A DNA stretch of 64,000 bases from Microbacterium halotolerans (lineage in GTDB: Bacteria > Actinomycetota > Actinomycetes > Actinomycetales > Microbacteriaceae), in NCBI RefSeq assembly GCF_003569805.1, contig NZ_KZ984051.1:244760-308759 (forward strand). Reading direction: 5' to 3'. A program made the position numbers and the translations under genes. Each line of letters opens with the position of its first letter. The first letter of the stretch is position 1. Below the pieces are notes generated by a model, which ran no database searches, was not told the DNA's origin, and saw only the letters and a program-made list of their open reading frames with translations. Below, one piece after another: positions 7,712 through 16,793 of this stretch.

Positions 7712-8476
7712 TCAGACGGCGGTGTAGCCGCCGTCTGCGACGAGGACCGAGCCGGTGATGAAGGACGACGCGGGGCCGGCGAGGAACACCACGCTGGGGG
7801 CGATCTCCTCGGGAAGGGCGAACCGCTGCTGCGGGGTGTCCTCGACCCAGTACCGCTGGAACTCCGGCTTGTCGACCGGCGCCATCTCGGTCTTCACGTA
7901 GCCGGGGGCGACGGCGTTGACCCGGATGCCCAGGGGCGCCCACTCGACGGCGAGCGACTTGGTGAGGTGGTGCACCGCCGCCTTGGAGGCGTTGTACGCC
8001 GGCTGCATCTGCGGGCGGTTCACGATCAGCCCCGACATGCTGCCGATGTTCACGACCGAGCCGCTGCCGTTCTCGCGCATGTGCGCGCCGAAGGCGAGCG
8101 ACGCCTTCCACAGTGCGCGCACGTTGAGCTGCCAGACGTCGTCCCACTCGCTGTCCGTGACGTCCCACGACTCATTGTGATAACAGGTTCCCGCGTTGTT
8201 GACAAGGATGTCGACGCGACCGCCGAGGCCTTCTACGGCCTCCGCTGTCATCCGTGCCACCTGCTCATCGTCGGTGATGTCGGCCGTGATCGCGAAGATC
8301 TCGTGACCGGCCTCACGAGCCTCGGCGACCATCTTCTCGTTGCGCTCGGCGTTGCGTGCGACGATCGCCACGCGTGCGCCGTTCTCAGCGAGCGCCAGCG
8401 CGAACGCCCTGCCGAGACCCTGATTCCCTCCGGTGACCACGGCGGTGAGTCCGGAGAGGCTGAACATCTGTGTCAT
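7712..8476 (-). CDS. SDR-family oxidoreductase of the pentitol unit
   Basis: 254-residue classical SDR. Cofactor motif TGGNQGLGR, NNAG at about residue 93, catalytic Ser in NIGSMSG, and Tyr/Lys in YNASKAA. It ends with VLVADGGYTAV. It is probably a ketose/polyol reductase-dehydrogenase acting with NAD(P). The ATG overlaps the stop of the upstream zinc dehydrogenase (ATGA), and GGAAGG lies 7-8 bp before it, so the two are translationally coupled. Exact substrate unknown. Confidence 0.85.
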   Translation of the reverse strand: MTQMFSLSGLTAVVTGGNQGLGRAFALALAENGARVAIVARNAERNEKMVAEAREAGHEIFAITADITDDEQVARMTAEAVEGLGGRVDILVNNAGTCYHNESWDVTDSEWDDVWQLNVRALWKASLAFGAHMRENGSGSVVNIGSMSGLIVNRPQMQPAYNASKAAVHHLTKSLAVEWAPLGIRVNAVAPGYVKTEMAPVDKPEFQRYWVEDTPQQRFALPEEIAPSVVFLAGPASSFITGSVLVADGGYTAV

Positions 8477-9522
8477 GCGATTTCCTTCCGTGCGTTCGGG
8501 TAGACGACGGCCTTGAGGCTGTTGGGGTCCTTGTCGCTGTCGAGCGCCTCGGCGGCGTGCTCGAGGTCGAATCGTCCGGTCACGAGTGAGTCGAGGTCGA
8601 CCTGACCGCTCGCCACCAGCTCGATGCCGACGCGCCAGGTGTCGGTGTAGCGGAAGATGCCCGTCACCGAGATCTCGAGGTTCTGGATGTGCTCTACGGG
8701 CAGGTTCATCTCGGAGTTGCCGAGGCCGACCAGCACGGCGTATCCGGCAGGACGGATCGCCTTGATGCCGTCGAACACCGCGCGGGGTGCGCCGCTGGCG
8801 TCGATGAACGCGTCGACCTCGAGGCCCGCGTTCGCGATGTCGACCTGGGTCGGGTCGATCGTCTTCGTCGCCCCGTAGCCGAGTGCGCGCTCGCGCCGCT
8901 CGGCGACGAGGTCGCTGATGATGATCTCGGTCGCGCCGAACGCCCGCGCGATCTGCGCGCAGATGATGCCGATGGGCCCGGCACCGGCGATGAGCACGCG
9001 CGAGCCCGGCACGATGTGCGCCTTGCGGGCCGTGGTGATGGCGACCGACAGCGGCTCGAGCAGCGCGGCAGCCTCGTCGGAGATCTCATCCGGAATCGCA
9101 TGGGCGAAGATCGACTCGATCGTCACGTAGCCGCAGAAGGCACCGTCGATCGGCGGCGTCGCGTAGAACTCCATGTGCGGGCAGAGGTTGTAGCGGCCTG
9201 CGAGGCACTCGCGGCAGGTGTGGCACGGCTTCTGCGGCTCGACCGCGACGCGCTGGCCGACGCGGGCGGGGTCGACGCCGTCGCCGACCGCGACGATGCG
9301 CCCCGACAGTTCGTGCCCGAGAACGAGCGGGTCGGTGACGACGAAGTCGCCGATGCGGCCGTGTCGGAAATAGTGCGTGTCGGAACCGCACACGCCGACA
9401 GCTGCGACCTCGACGACGACGTCGCCGTGGCCGGCCTGGGGAACTGGGCGCTCCTGGATCTCGAGCGACTGCGTGCCGGTGAGCACGCTGGCGCGCATGG
9501 TGTCTGGCAGTGCGGTGGTCAT
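8473..9522 (-). CDS. Zinc-dependent xylitol/sorbitol-type dehydrogenase
   Basis: 349 residues from the ATG at 9522, which has GGAGAGGAAC upstream; a longer frame adds an implausible Arg-rich lead. Catalytic motifs are GVCGSDTHYF and LGHELSG. The structural zinc loop is CHTCRECLAGRYNLC, and the NAD site is LIAGAGPIGII. The CGSDTHYFRHG pattern is typical of polyol dehydrogenases such as xylitol/L-iditol 2-dehydrogenase. Together with the adjacent xylulokinase it would convert xylitol or arabitol to a pentulose ready for phosphorylation. The start overlaps the end of the epimerase-like gene. Confidence 0.88.
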   Translation of the reverse strand: MTTALPDTMRASVLTGTQSLEIQERPVPQAGHGDVVVEVAAVGVCGSDTHYFRHGRIGDFVVTDPLVLGHELSGRIVAVGDGVDPARVGQRVAVEPQKPCHTCRECLAGRYNLCPHMEFYATPPIDGAFCGYVTIESIFAHAIPDEISDEAAALLEPLSVAITTARKAHIVPGSRVLIAGAGPIGIICAQIARAFGATEIIISDLVAERRERALGYGATKTIDPTQVDIANAGLEVDAFIDASGAPRAVFDGIKAIRPAGYAVLVGLGNSEMNLPVEHIQNLEISVTGIFRYTDTWRVGIELVASGQVDLDSLVTGRFDLEHAAEALDSDKDPNSLKAVVYPNARKEIA

Positions 9523-10220
9523 GACTGTTCCTCTCCTGTGCGTGCGGCGGCGAACAGCGCTCGCCCCGCAACGATGGTGGTGGCGCCGGCGGCGATGCAC
9601 CGCTCGGCGAGCTCTTCCGTCACGCCTCCGTCGACGCCGACGGCGCGACGCCCGCTCAGCTCGGCGACCCGGTCGACGAGAGCGGGGTCCGCGATATCGA
9701 TTGTGCCCGGTTCGATCAGCATCACAAGGGCACCGTCTGCATCGGCGGGCACGACGGCCGCATCGTGCGGACCGATCGCAGCCCACACGGCGATGCCGGT
9801 GCTCCGCAACGCCGTCACGAGGGCACCGGGCTCGGCCCACAGCTCGGGCGGCAGCATGACGACGGCCGCTCGCGTCTCGATCGCCGCGGCGATCGTCTCG
9901 CCGACTGCGCGATCGGCACAGGCGTCGATCTCTGCGCCGTCGACGATCAGGTGCACCTCGAGCCGCGCATCCGGTGCGGCCTCGCGCGCGGCGCGCATCT
10001 CATCCGGTGTGAGCCCGCGGTGGCGGCCGGTCGGATCGATGACCACGTCGACGTGCACGTGCAGCCCTCGGGCGGCGAGCGCCGATGCAGCGGCCGCACG
10101 CTCGGCGGGAGCAACCGCATAGAGGCTCCCCGATGCACGAGGTCCGTCGGGCGCGTCAGCGGAGATCGCGACGGCCCACTCTGCGATCTCCACGGCTTCG
10201 GCCGGGCGGACGGCGCTCAC
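9519..10220 (-). CDS. Ribulose-phosphate 3-epimerase-like TIM-barrel protein
   Basis: 233 residues from a GTG that overlaps the xylulokinase stop (GTGA). Metal ligands expected in RPE can be traced: His and Asp in HVHVDVV, His in LEVHLIV, and Asp in VGVDGGV. The phosphate site is near TIVAGRALF. The rest is divergent from the housekeeping enzyme, and the N-terminal strand is poorly matched. It may epimerise the pentulose 5-phosphate made by the kinase, feeding the pentose phosphate pathway. An alternative is another phosphosugar epimerase of the RPE/allulose-6-phosphate group. Confidence 0.75.
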   Translation of the reverse strand: MSAVRPAEAVEIAEWAVAISADAPDGPRASGSLYAVAPAERAAAASALAARGLHVHVDVVIDPTGRHRGLTPDEMRAAREAAPDARLEVHLIVDGAEIDACADRAVGETIAAAIETRAAVVMLPPELWAEPGALVTALRSTGIAVWAAIGPHDAAVVPADADGALVMLIEPGTIDIADPALVDRVAELSGRRAVGVDGGVTEELAERCIAAGATTIVAGRALFAAARTGEEQS

Positions 10221-11698
10221 GCGTCGTCCAGCGTCCGGATGGCCGCGGTTGCGGCGTAGGCGGCGGCCGGATCTCGGTCGATCTCGCGCGGCGAGGCGAT
10301 GATCTCGCGGGCCGGTGCCCACGCGGTGCGCACCTCTGCGACCGAGCGACCCGTCGCGACGGCGGCTGCCTGCACGGCCGCGCCGCGCGCCGTGGCCTCG
10401 CCGGCATCGGTGCGATGCACAGGACGGCCGAGAAGGTCGGCGAGGAGCTGCGGGTACGACGCGGAGCGGGCTCCTCCGCCGAGCGCGATCACGTCGGCCG
10501 AGGTGTCGACGCCCTCGCGTGCGATGGCGCGATGGGCGGCGATGAGGCCGAGCACGACGCCCTCGTACGCGGCGCGCGCGACCTCCTCACGGGTCGAGTC
10601 GGTGCGGATGCCGCCGAGGATGCCGACCGCGTTCGGCAGATTCGGGGTGCGCTCGCCGTCGAGGTACGCCGCCAGCACGGGGCCGCTGCGGTCGAGCGGG
10701 GCCGACATCGCGAGCTCGTCGAGCTCCGCGTGACCGACACCGAGGATGCGGGCGAAGGCGTCGGTGACCTTCGCGGCGTTGAGCGTCGAGGAGATCGGCA
10801 GGTAGCCGCCGGTCATGTCGGAGACGCCGTCGACGTCGCCCGACAGGTCGAAGGTGGGGTCGGCGCTGAGCGCCGAGACGACCCCGGATGTGCCGAACGA
10901 GTAGGCGACGTCGCCGGGCTGGAGCCCGAGCCCGAGGGCTGCGGCGTGCTGATCGCCGCCGCCGGAGCCGACGGAGACGGGGCCGGCGATGCCGAGTGCC
11001 TCGAGTGCCTGCGCGTGCACGGTGCCCACGGCTTCATCCGGATGGGCGACGCGCGGAAGCATGGCATCCCACGCACGATCCGGATCGATGTGCGCGAGGA
11101 ACTCGGGCAGGTATCGTCCGTGGGCGGCGTCGAAGTAGCCGGTGCCCGAGGCCTCGGAGCGGTCTGTGACGCGCTCGCCGGTCAGGCGGAAGGTCAGATA
11201 GTCGTGCGGCAGCAGCACGGTGCTGGTGCGCGCGAAGTTCTCCGGCTCGTGCTCGGCGAGCCAGGCCAGCTTGCTGATCGTGAAGGCGGCCGTCGGCAGC
11301 GTGCCCGTCGCGCGCACGAAGCGCTCGCGCCCTATGGTGTCGAGCAGGCGCGTCATCTGCTCGGCACTCGTGGTGTCGTTCCAGAGCTTGGCGGCTCGCA
11401 CGGGCTCGCCCGCATCGTCGAGCGCAACGAGGCCGTGGCACTGCGCCGCGATCGAGATCGCGATGACGCGATCGCCGGGCGCCGCGTCCGAGCGCGCCTC
11501 GCGGAACGCCGCGACGAACGCGTCCCACCATGCCCGCGGGTCCTGCTCGCTCGCCGGCGGTGTCACGGGCGGGTGCGCCGCCGAACCGGTCGCGACGAAC
11601 TCGCCCGTCGCCGCGTCGCACAGCTCTACCTTGCACGACTGCGTCGAGGAGTCCACGCCCGCGACGAGCTCGCGGGCGGGTGCGGTGGGGTGGGTCAC
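10217..11698 (-). CDS. xylB: Xylulokinase (FGGY family)
   Basis: 493 residues from GTG 11698. N-terminal phosphate motif GVDSSTQSCKVE, the xylulokinase-like block QCHGLVALDDAG followed by KLWNDT, and C-terminal adenosine motif ALGGGARSASYPQLLADLLG. It would phosphorylate D-xylulose with ATP. It starts a tightly coupled run (kinase, epimerase, dehydrogenase, SDR) on the minus strand. It is separated from the upstream binding-protein gene by about 240 bp of repeat-rich DNA. Only a weak AGGA lies before the start; an in-frame extension to 11755 is possible. Confidence 0.85.
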   Translation of the reverse strand: MTHPTAPARELVAGVDSSTQSCKVELCDAATGEFVATGSAAHPPVTPPASEQDPRAWWDAFVAAFREARSDAAPGDRVIAISIAAQCHGLVALDDAGEPVRAAKLWNDTTSAEQMTRLLDTIGRERFVRATGTLPTAAFTISKLAWLAEHEPENFARTSTVLLPHDYLTFRLTGERVTDRSEASGTGYFDAAHGRYLPEFLAHIDPDRAWDAMLPRVAHPDEAVGTVHAQALEALGIAGPVSVGSGGGDQHAAALGLGLQPGDVAYSFGTSGVVSALSADPTFDLSGDVDGVSDMTGGYLPISSTLNAAKVTDAFARILGVGHAELDELAMSAPLDRSGPVLAAYLDGERTPNLPNAVGILGGIRTDSTREEVARAAYEGVVLGLIAAHRAIAREGVDTSADVIALGGGARSASYPQLLADLLGRPVHRTDAGEATARGAAVQAAAVATGRSVAEVRTAWAPAREIIASPREIDRDPAAAYAATAAIRTLDDA

Positions 11699-11806
11699 AT
11701 CACGTCCTGTATGAGGAGGGGCTTCTGGTGTCCGTGGCCCGGGCCGAACCCGCACTGCGGATCCGGCCCAGGCAACGCTTGCGCCGCGGGGACGCGCTGG
11801 GCCGCA

Positions 11807-11955
11807 GCGAGGCGCGTACTCACTCCCAGCGCACCGCGCTCAGCTCACCCGTTCCGGACAGGAGTGAGTGCGTGCCTCGCAAGGCGGAGGAGGGAGTCGT
11901 ACTGCGTACGGCGACTGACGACAACGCAGCGAGGCGCGTGGTCACTCCTGTCCGG
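11807..11955. repeat. Three-arm inverted repeat between transporter and kinase genes
   Basis: A 27-nt arm at 11854-11880 pairs with 11929-11955 at 23 of 27 positions. Its 20-nt inner part also pairs with 11807-11826 at 18 of 20. The two alternative hairpins are mutually exclusive, and a smaller imperfect hairpin (AGTCGTAC) lies between. The third arm runs into the 3' end of the binding-protein gene. The position fits an attenuator or mRNA-stability structure that lowers expression of the kinase side relative to the transporter side, but a mobile palindromic repeat is equally possible. Confidence 0.65.
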
Positions 11956-13000
11956 GCAGGCCTTCGTAGGCGACGTCGCCGGACTCGAGGTTCCGCTCGG
12001 TCAGCTCGGTGAGGCCGTCGAGGAACGCGTCGCGCTCGGTGACGACGTGGCCGATCGCGTCATCGACGTTCTCGGTCGTGACGGCGGGCATCGTGTAGAC
12101 GAGGTGGTTGTCCGCGACGTCGTCGCCGCGGGCGATCTTGCCGGCCAGTGCGACGCCTGCGGCGAGCTGCACGGTGCCGTTCTGCAGCGAGGTGCCGATG
12201 AAGTCACCGTTCTTGACGGCGTTCAGGCCGTCCTCGATGCCGTCGATGCCGACGACCGGAACGTCGCCCATGCCGGCCTCGTCGAGTGCCTGCTTGGCGC
12301 CGATCCCCATGTCGTCGTTCTGCGAGATGACGCCGTCGATGTCGTCGCCGAAGGCCGAGATCCAGTTGCTCATCTTGTTGATGGCCTCTTCACGGCTCCA
12401 GTTGGCGGTGTCCTTGGCGAGCACCTCCATGTCGGGGTTCTCCTCGAGCACCTGGTCGATGCCGGCGCCGCGGTTGATCTCGCCCGAGCCGCCGAGCGGA
12501 CCCTGCAGCACGACCACGTTGCCCTCGCCGCCGAGCTCGTCGACCATCATCTGCGCCTCCTGGGCGCCGGCGGCCACGTCATCCGGCTGCACGGAACCGG
12601 CGACCTCGTCGTTGTTCAGCGTCGCGTTGACGTCGAGAAGCGGGATCTCGGCGGCTGCCGCTGCAGTGACCTGCGGCTGCAGGGTGTCCTGCTGCACGGG
12701 AACGACCACGATGGCGTCGACGCCTGCGTTGATGTACTGGTCGATCTGGTCGGCCTGGGTCGGCACGTCCATCGACGCCGAGTTCCAGAGGATCTCGATG
12801 TCGTTCTCCTCGGCGTAGCGGTCGATGCCCTCCTTGCCCTCGGTGATGAACGAGGACATCTCGTAGACGCTGACGCCGATCGTGATGGTGTCGTCGCCAC
12901 CGGCGTTCGGGTCTCCTGCGCCGCAGGCGGTGAGTGCGACGGCGGTGGTGGCCACGGCGCCGACGCCGATGGTGCCACGGATGAGGCTGCGGAACTTCAT
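11942..13000 (-). CDS. Sugar-binding lipoprotein of a CUT2 ABC importer
   Basis: 352 residues with a lipoprotein signal (basic start, hydrophobic core, lipobox LTAC). The mature part is a periplasmic-binding-protein type 1 fold: [31 protein letters not shown] and [13 protein letters not shown]. Ribose/xylose-type binding proteins of this class capture pentoses or polyols outside the membrane. It follows the permease gene by 42 bp, with AAGGAGAAA before the ATG. With the permease and dual ATPase upstream it forms a full RbsBCA-like importer. Confidence 0.9.
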   Translation of the reverse strand: MKFRSLIRGTIGVGAVATTAVALTACGAGDPNAGGDDTITIGVSVYEMSSFITEGKEGIDRYAEENDIEILWNSASMDVPTQADQIDQYINAGVDAIVVVPVQQDTLQPQVTAAAAAEIPLLDVNATLNNDEVAGSVQPDDVAAGAQEAQMMVDELGGEGNVVVLQGPLGGSGEINRGAGIDQVLEENPDMEVLAKDTANWSREEAINKMSNWISAFGDDIDGVISQNDDMGIGAKQALDEAGMGDVPVVGIDGIEDGLNAVKNGDFIGTSLQNGTVQLAAGVALAGKIARGDDVADNHLVYTMPAVTTENVDDAIGHVVTERDAFLDGLTELTERNLESGDVAYEGLPGQE

Positions 13001-13042
13001 TGTGTTTCTCCTTGGTTGCGGGTCAGGTGAAGGGAGGGGTGG

Positions 13043-14026
13043 TCAGCTTCTGCGTTTCGCTGCCCAGACGTCGACGGAGACGGCCGCGACGATCAGCAGA
13101 CCCTTGACGACGTCCTGCCAGTAGGCGGGTACGGTGAGGATGTCGAGGCCGTTGTTCAGCGTCTGGATCATCAGCAGGCCGAGCGCCGTGCCCCAGATGG
13201 TGCCGCGGCCGCCCATCAGGCTGGCGCCGCCGATCACGACGGCTGCGATCGCGTCGAGCTCGTACCCGACGCCGAGGCTGGGCGAGCCGTTGATCGTGCG
13301 CGAGGCCAGCATGATGCCGGAGACGCCTGCGAGCGCGCCGCTGATCGTGTAGACGAGGAACTTCACGCGCCCGGTCTTGATGCCGGCGATGCGTGAGGCC
13401 TGCTCGTTGCCGCCGACGGCGTACACGTGCATGCCGAACTTGGTGCGGCGCATCATGATGCCGAAGCCGACGATGCCGATGATCATCAGGATGACCGGGA
13501 TGGTGAGGCCGAGGACCTCGGTGTTCGCGAACTGGCTGAAGTTCTGGGGCAGGCCGTTGATCGGGGCGCCGCCGCCGATCACATAGGCGAGTCCGGATGC
13601 CAGTGTCAGCATTCCCAGCGTGGCGATGAACGGTGGAACGTCGAGCACTGAGACCACGAAGCCGTTCACTGCTCCCGCCACTGCTCCGACCAGGATCGCG
13701 ACGGCGAGTGCGAGGAACAGCTGATCGGGCAGCGACTTCGCAGTGTAGGCACCGGCCATCGCGCTGAGGGCGATGACGCTGCCGACCGAGAGGTCGATGC
13801 CACCGGTCAGGATGACGAGGGTCTGCCCGAGCGCGATCAGGGCGAACGGTGCGGCGGCGATCAGGATCGTGACCACGTTGTCCGGCGTGGCGAATCGCGC
13901 GCTGCGGTAGGCGAAGAATGCGATCACGACGATCAGCACGAGAACCATGGCGTAGCGGATCGCCATGTCCTGCAGCCACTTGGCGCTGAATGCGCGCCGC
14001 TTCTCGACGGCGGTGTCGGTGCTCAT
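13043..14026 (-). CDS. CUT2 sugar ABC transporter permease (RbsC-like)
   Basis: 327-residue integral membrane protein with 8-10 hydrophobic segments. GGIDLSVGS and PPFIATLGML are hallmarks of ribose/xylose permeases, as is GGASLMGGRGTIWG. The ATG overlaps the ATPase stop (ATGA) and has AGGAGGAAA upstream. It forms the membrane pore of the importer with the ATPase and binding protein on either side. Confidence 0.92.
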   Translation of the reverse strand: MSTDTAVEKRRAFSAKWLQDMAIRYAMVLVLIVVIAFFAYRSARFATPDNVVTILIAAAPFALIALGQTLVILTGGIDLSVGSVIALSAMAGAYTAKSLPDQLFLALAVAILVGAVAGAVNGFVVSVLDVPPFIATLGMLTLASGLAYVIGGGAPINGLPQNFSQFANTEVLGLTIPVILMIIGIVGFGIMMRRTKFGMHVYAVGGNEQASRIAGIKTGRVKFLVYTISGALAGVSGIMLASRTINGSPSLGVGYELDAIAAVVIGGASLMGGRGTIWGTALGLLMIQTLNNGLDILTVPAYWQDVVKGLLIVAAVSVDVWAAKRRS

Positions 14027-15609
14027 CGTTCCGTTTCCTCCTGGGTTTCTGCGGTGGTGGCGGTGCCCTCCAGGAGGCCACTCGCATAGCGGAAGATGCG
14101 GTCCTGCGCATCCTCCTGCTGAAGTTCTTCCTTGCTGAGTTCGGCGACCACGCCGCCGTCGCGCATCACCAGCGCGCGGTGCGAGAGACTGAGGATCTCC
14201 GGCATGTCGCTGGAGGCCATCAGCACGGCCATTCCCTTGGCCGCGAGGTCGACGATGATCCGGTAGATCTCGCTGCGCGCCCCGACGTCCACGCCGCGGG
14301 TCGGCTCATCGAGCAGCAGCACATCGACGTCGCCGACGAGCCAGCGCGCGAATACGACCTTCTGCTGGTTGCCGCCCGAGAGCGTCTCCATCGGCTGGTT
14401 CAGTCCGCGGCTCTTCAGGCGCACCGACTCCGTCGCCGCCCCGACGTCCTCACGGCGCTTGCGCTGGCGCAGCCATCCGGCGATGTTGAACTGCTCGATC
14501 CGCGGCAGCGTGGCGTTGTCGAGCACGTCCATCTGCAGCACCCCGCCCGCGCCCTTGCGGTCCTCCGGCACGAAGGCGACGTTCGCGACGATCGACGCGC
14601 CGGGGTCGTTGCGGCGCACCTTCTTGCCGGCGATGCGCACCTCGCCCGACTCGACCCTGCGGATGCCGAAGATGCCCTCCATCAGCTCGGAGCGCCCCGC
14701 GCCGACGAGGCCGGACAGGCCGACGATCTCGCCCCGGCGCACCGAGAGGTCGACGGTGTTGTGCGCGTCCTCGATCTGAAGCTTCGTCACCTCGAGCACG
14801 ACCTCGTCTGCCGGCTCTGCGACATCCGGGAAGAGGTCCTCGAGCTCACGACCGATCATCGCCGTGACGATGTCGTCGTCGGAGACGTCGCGCATCGGCG
14901 CGTCCATCACGAGACCGCCGTCGCGGAGCACGACCACTTTGTCGGCGAGCTCGCGCATCTCCTCCATCTTGTGCGTCGTGAACAGCAGCGCCACGCCCTG
15001 GTCGCGCAGCTTGCGCATCACCTCGACCAGGCGAGCGACCTCGCGCGCGGCGATCGCGCTCGACGGCTCGTCGAGCAGAATCGCGCGGGCGCCGGTGTTG
15101 GTGGCCTTGATGATCTCGATCATCTGCCTGACGCCGACGGGGAGCGTGCCCATCCGGGTGCTCGGGTCGATCGTCAGATCGAACTCCGCAAGGTTCCTGC
15201 GGGCCTCCTCGATCATCTCGCGTCGGCGAAGCCCCATCGGTCCGCGCAGCTCGCGGCCGATGAAGATGTTCTCGTAGACCGTCATGTCGGGCAGCGACGC
15301 GAGCTCCTGCGGAACGATCGCCACTCCCGCCTTGGCCGCGGCCTGTGTGCTTCCCGTCGGCAGCTCGGCGCCGCGCGCGAGCACGATGCCGCTGTCTGCC
15401 TTGTACTGCCCCGACGCGATCTTCATCAGCGTCGACTTTCCCGCGCCGTTCTCCCCGGCGAGGGCCGTGATCGTGCCCGGTTCGAGCGCGAGGCTGATTC
15501 CCTTCAGCACCGGCACCCCGCCGAACCCCTTGTAGATGTCACGCACCTCGAGCGCGACCGGAGCTTCGGTCGCGCCCGACGGCACGGGCGTCGTCTGCAT
15601 CGTTGCCAC
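14023..15609 (-). CDS. CUT2 sugar ABC transporter ATPase, two nucleotide-binding domains (RbsA-like)
   Basis: About 528 residues. First domain: Walker A GENGAGKST, then ILLDEPSSA. Second domain: degenerate Walker A GLVGAGRSE, signature LSGGNQQKV and Walker B LLLDEPTRG. This is the normal layout of ribose-type ATPases, where the second site is altered. The GTG at 15609 is preferred because AAGGA lies 6 bp before it; the in-frame ATG at 15600 would have a 15-bp spacing. It is the first gene of the pentitol unit, divergent from the SorC-type regulator. Confidence 0.92.
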   Translation of the reverse strand: MATMQTTPVPSGATEAPVALEVRDIYKGFGGVPVLKGISLALEPGTITALAGENGAGKSTLMKIASGQYKADSGIVLARGAELPTGSTQAAAKAGVAIVPQELASLPDMTVYENIFIGRELRGPMGLRRREMIEEARRNLAEFDLTIDPSTRMGTLPVGVRQMIEIIKATNTGARAILLDEPSSAIAAREVARLVEVMRKLRDQGVALLFTTHKMEEMRELADKVVVLRDGGLVMDAPMRDVSDDDIVTAMIGRELEDLFPDVAEPADEVVLEVTKLQIEDAHNTVDLSVRRGEIVGLSGLVGAGRSELMEGIFGIRRVESGEVRIAGKKVRRNDPGASIVANVAFVPEDRKGAGGVLQMDVLDNATLPRIEQFNIAGWLRQRKRREDVGAATESVRLKSRGLNQPMETLSGGNQQKVVFARWLVGDVDVLLLDEPTRGVDVGARSEIYRIIVDLAAKGMAVLMASSDMPEILSLSHRALVMRDGGVVAELSKEELQQEDAQDRIFRYASGLLEGTATTAETQEETER

Positions 15610-15624
15610 AACTGGTCCTTCCGC

Positions 15625-15647
15625 GAGCACGCGCACGGTGCGTGCTC
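15625..15647. promoter_or_regulatory. Operator candidate GAGCACGC-N7-GCGTGCTC
   Basis: Perfect 8-bp arms with a 7-bp centre, placed 16-38 bp upstream of the ATPase start in the divergent region shared with the SorC-type regulator gene. A natural candidate for autoregulation and pathway control by that protein. Confidence 0.5.
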
Positions 15648-15696
15648 AGATCGACGGATCGACTGTACATGAAATCGCTCTTGTGTGCATATGGGG

Positions 15697-15710
15697 CGCT
15701 CAGATGAGCG
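15697..15710. promoter_or_regulatory. Second palindrome CGCTCA-GA-TGAGCG in the divergent region
   Basis: Perfect 6-bp arms, about 60 bp upstream of the regulator start and about 90 bp upstream of the ATPase start. It does not share sequence with the palindrome at 15625. It may be a second binding site or overlap one of the two promoters. Confidence 0.35.
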
Positions 15711-15768
15711 GCGATGCTGTACGGTGGGTGCACGGTTGCGCACGGGAGCGCGGCACGAGGAAGCGAAG

Positions 15769-16704
15769 ATGATCATGGGCCCAGACGAACTCATCCGGAT
15801 CGCACACGCGGCACGCCGGTACTATCTGCAGGACCGCAGCAGGGTCGACATCGCAGCCGAACTGGGCGTGTCGCGGTTCAAGGTCGCCCGGATGCTCGAG
15901 AAGGCGCGAGAGCTCGCCATCGTCACCATCGATGTGCAGCTGCCCGACGCGATCGATCCCGAGCTCTCCATCGGCCTGAAGAACGAGTTCGGGCTCGTCC
16001 ACTCGATCGCCGTGACCTCGCCGAGTCAGACGCCAGAGGCCATTCGGCAGGCGCTCGGAGAGGCGACGGCCACCCTGCTGCAGGAGATCGTGACACCGGC
16101 CGACACGCTGGGGTTCACGGCGGGGCGCACCCTCGACGAGGCGACCAAGCTGCTCGTCGATCTCCCCCACTGCGACGTCGTAGCGCTCGGCGGCATCGCC
16201 GGGCCGGTTCGAGAGCACGGCATCGAGATCGTCCGCCGCGTCGCGCGAGCCTCTGGCGGCGAGAGCTATCCGATCTTCGCCCCGCTGCTCGTGCAGGACG
16301 ACGCGACGGCCGAGGCGCTGAAGGCCGATCCGCTCATCCGGGACGCCTATTCGCGCTTCGGGCAGGTCACGAAGGGCGTCGTCGCGATCGGCAGCTGGAA
16401 CCCGCCGGACTCGCAGCTGTACGACTCGGCGAATCAGGGCGCGATCGCTCAGGAACTCGTCGATCGCGGCGTCGTCGGAGAGGTCGTCGCCACACTGTAC
16501 GACCGCAACGGCACCGTCGATTCGACCCTCGATCACCGTTCGCTGGCCATCACGGCGGACGAGCTGCGCCGTGTGCCTGAGGTCATCGGCGTCGCCGGCG
16601 GCGCGACGAAGGTCGAAGCGATCCGGGCCGCCCTGCTCGGCGGCCTGATCACCTCGCTCATCACCGACACGGTGACGGCCCGAGCCCTCCTCGACGCCTC
16701 ATAG
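15769..16704 (+). CDS. SorC/DeoR-type sugar-responsive transcriptional regulator
   Basis: 311 residues from the ATG at 15769, which has GAGGAAG upstream. The N-terminal helix-turn-helix (IAAELGVSRFKVARMLEKA, residues 25-45) is followed by a sugar-binding domain of the SorC family (VALGGIAGPV, GSWNPPDSQLYD, VIGVAGGATKVEAIRAAL). Such proteins bind a phosphosugar effector and act on the adjacent operon. It is divergent from the CUT2 importer and pentitol genes, and two palindromes lie between. LsrR belongs to the same family, but this copy is not next to the lsr-like genes. Confidence 0.88.
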   Translation: MIMGPDELIRIAHAARRYYLQDRSRVDIAAELGVSRFKVARMLEKARELAIVTIDVQLPDAIDPELSIGLKNEFGLVHSIAVTSPSQTPEAIRQALGEATATLLQEIVTPADTLGFTAGRTLDEATKLLVDLPHCDVVALGGIAGPVREHGIEIVRRVARASGGESYPIFAPLLVQDDATAEALKADPLIRDAYSRFGQVTKGVVAIGSWNPPDSQLYDSANQGAIAQELVDRGVVGEVVATLYDRNGTVDSTLDHRSLAITADELRRVPEVIGVAGGATKVEAIRAALLGGLITSLITDTVTARALLDAS

Positions 16705-16713
16705 CCGTCAGTT

Positions 16714-16771
16714 CTTCATTTCTGGCACATCTCCGGGTGGGCACCCCACCGGAGATGTGCCAGAAATGAAG
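16714..16771. terminator. Perfect 23-bp stem between convergent regulators
   Basis: Arms 16714-16736 and 16749-16771 are exact complements (left arm begins CTTCATTTCTGGCACATC), with a 12-nt loop. It lies between the stops of the SorC-type and LacI-type regulators. No T-run follows on either strand. The position favours a bidirectional terminator, although the length is unusual and it may be another mobile palindrome. Confidence 0.7.
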
Positions 16772-16793
16772 AGATAGGGCAGGTCGGCGCGGG

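Noticed and set aside
6341-8503. 720-codon plus-strand open frame
   Set aside because: It runs opposite to well-supported dehydrogenase genes, passes through palindromic elements and has no ribosome site or recognisable domain.
9519-10220. Housekeeping ribulose-phosphate 3-epimerase (rpe)
   Set aside because: The metal ligands fit, but the protein is divergent and sits inside a catabolic operon, so the housekeeping symbol was not assigned.
10085-13030. 981-codon open frame on the plus strand
   Set aside because: It lies antisense to the xylulokinase and binding-protein genes, is rich in Arg, Gly and Ala without domain motifs, and is a typical shadow frame of high-GC coding DNA.
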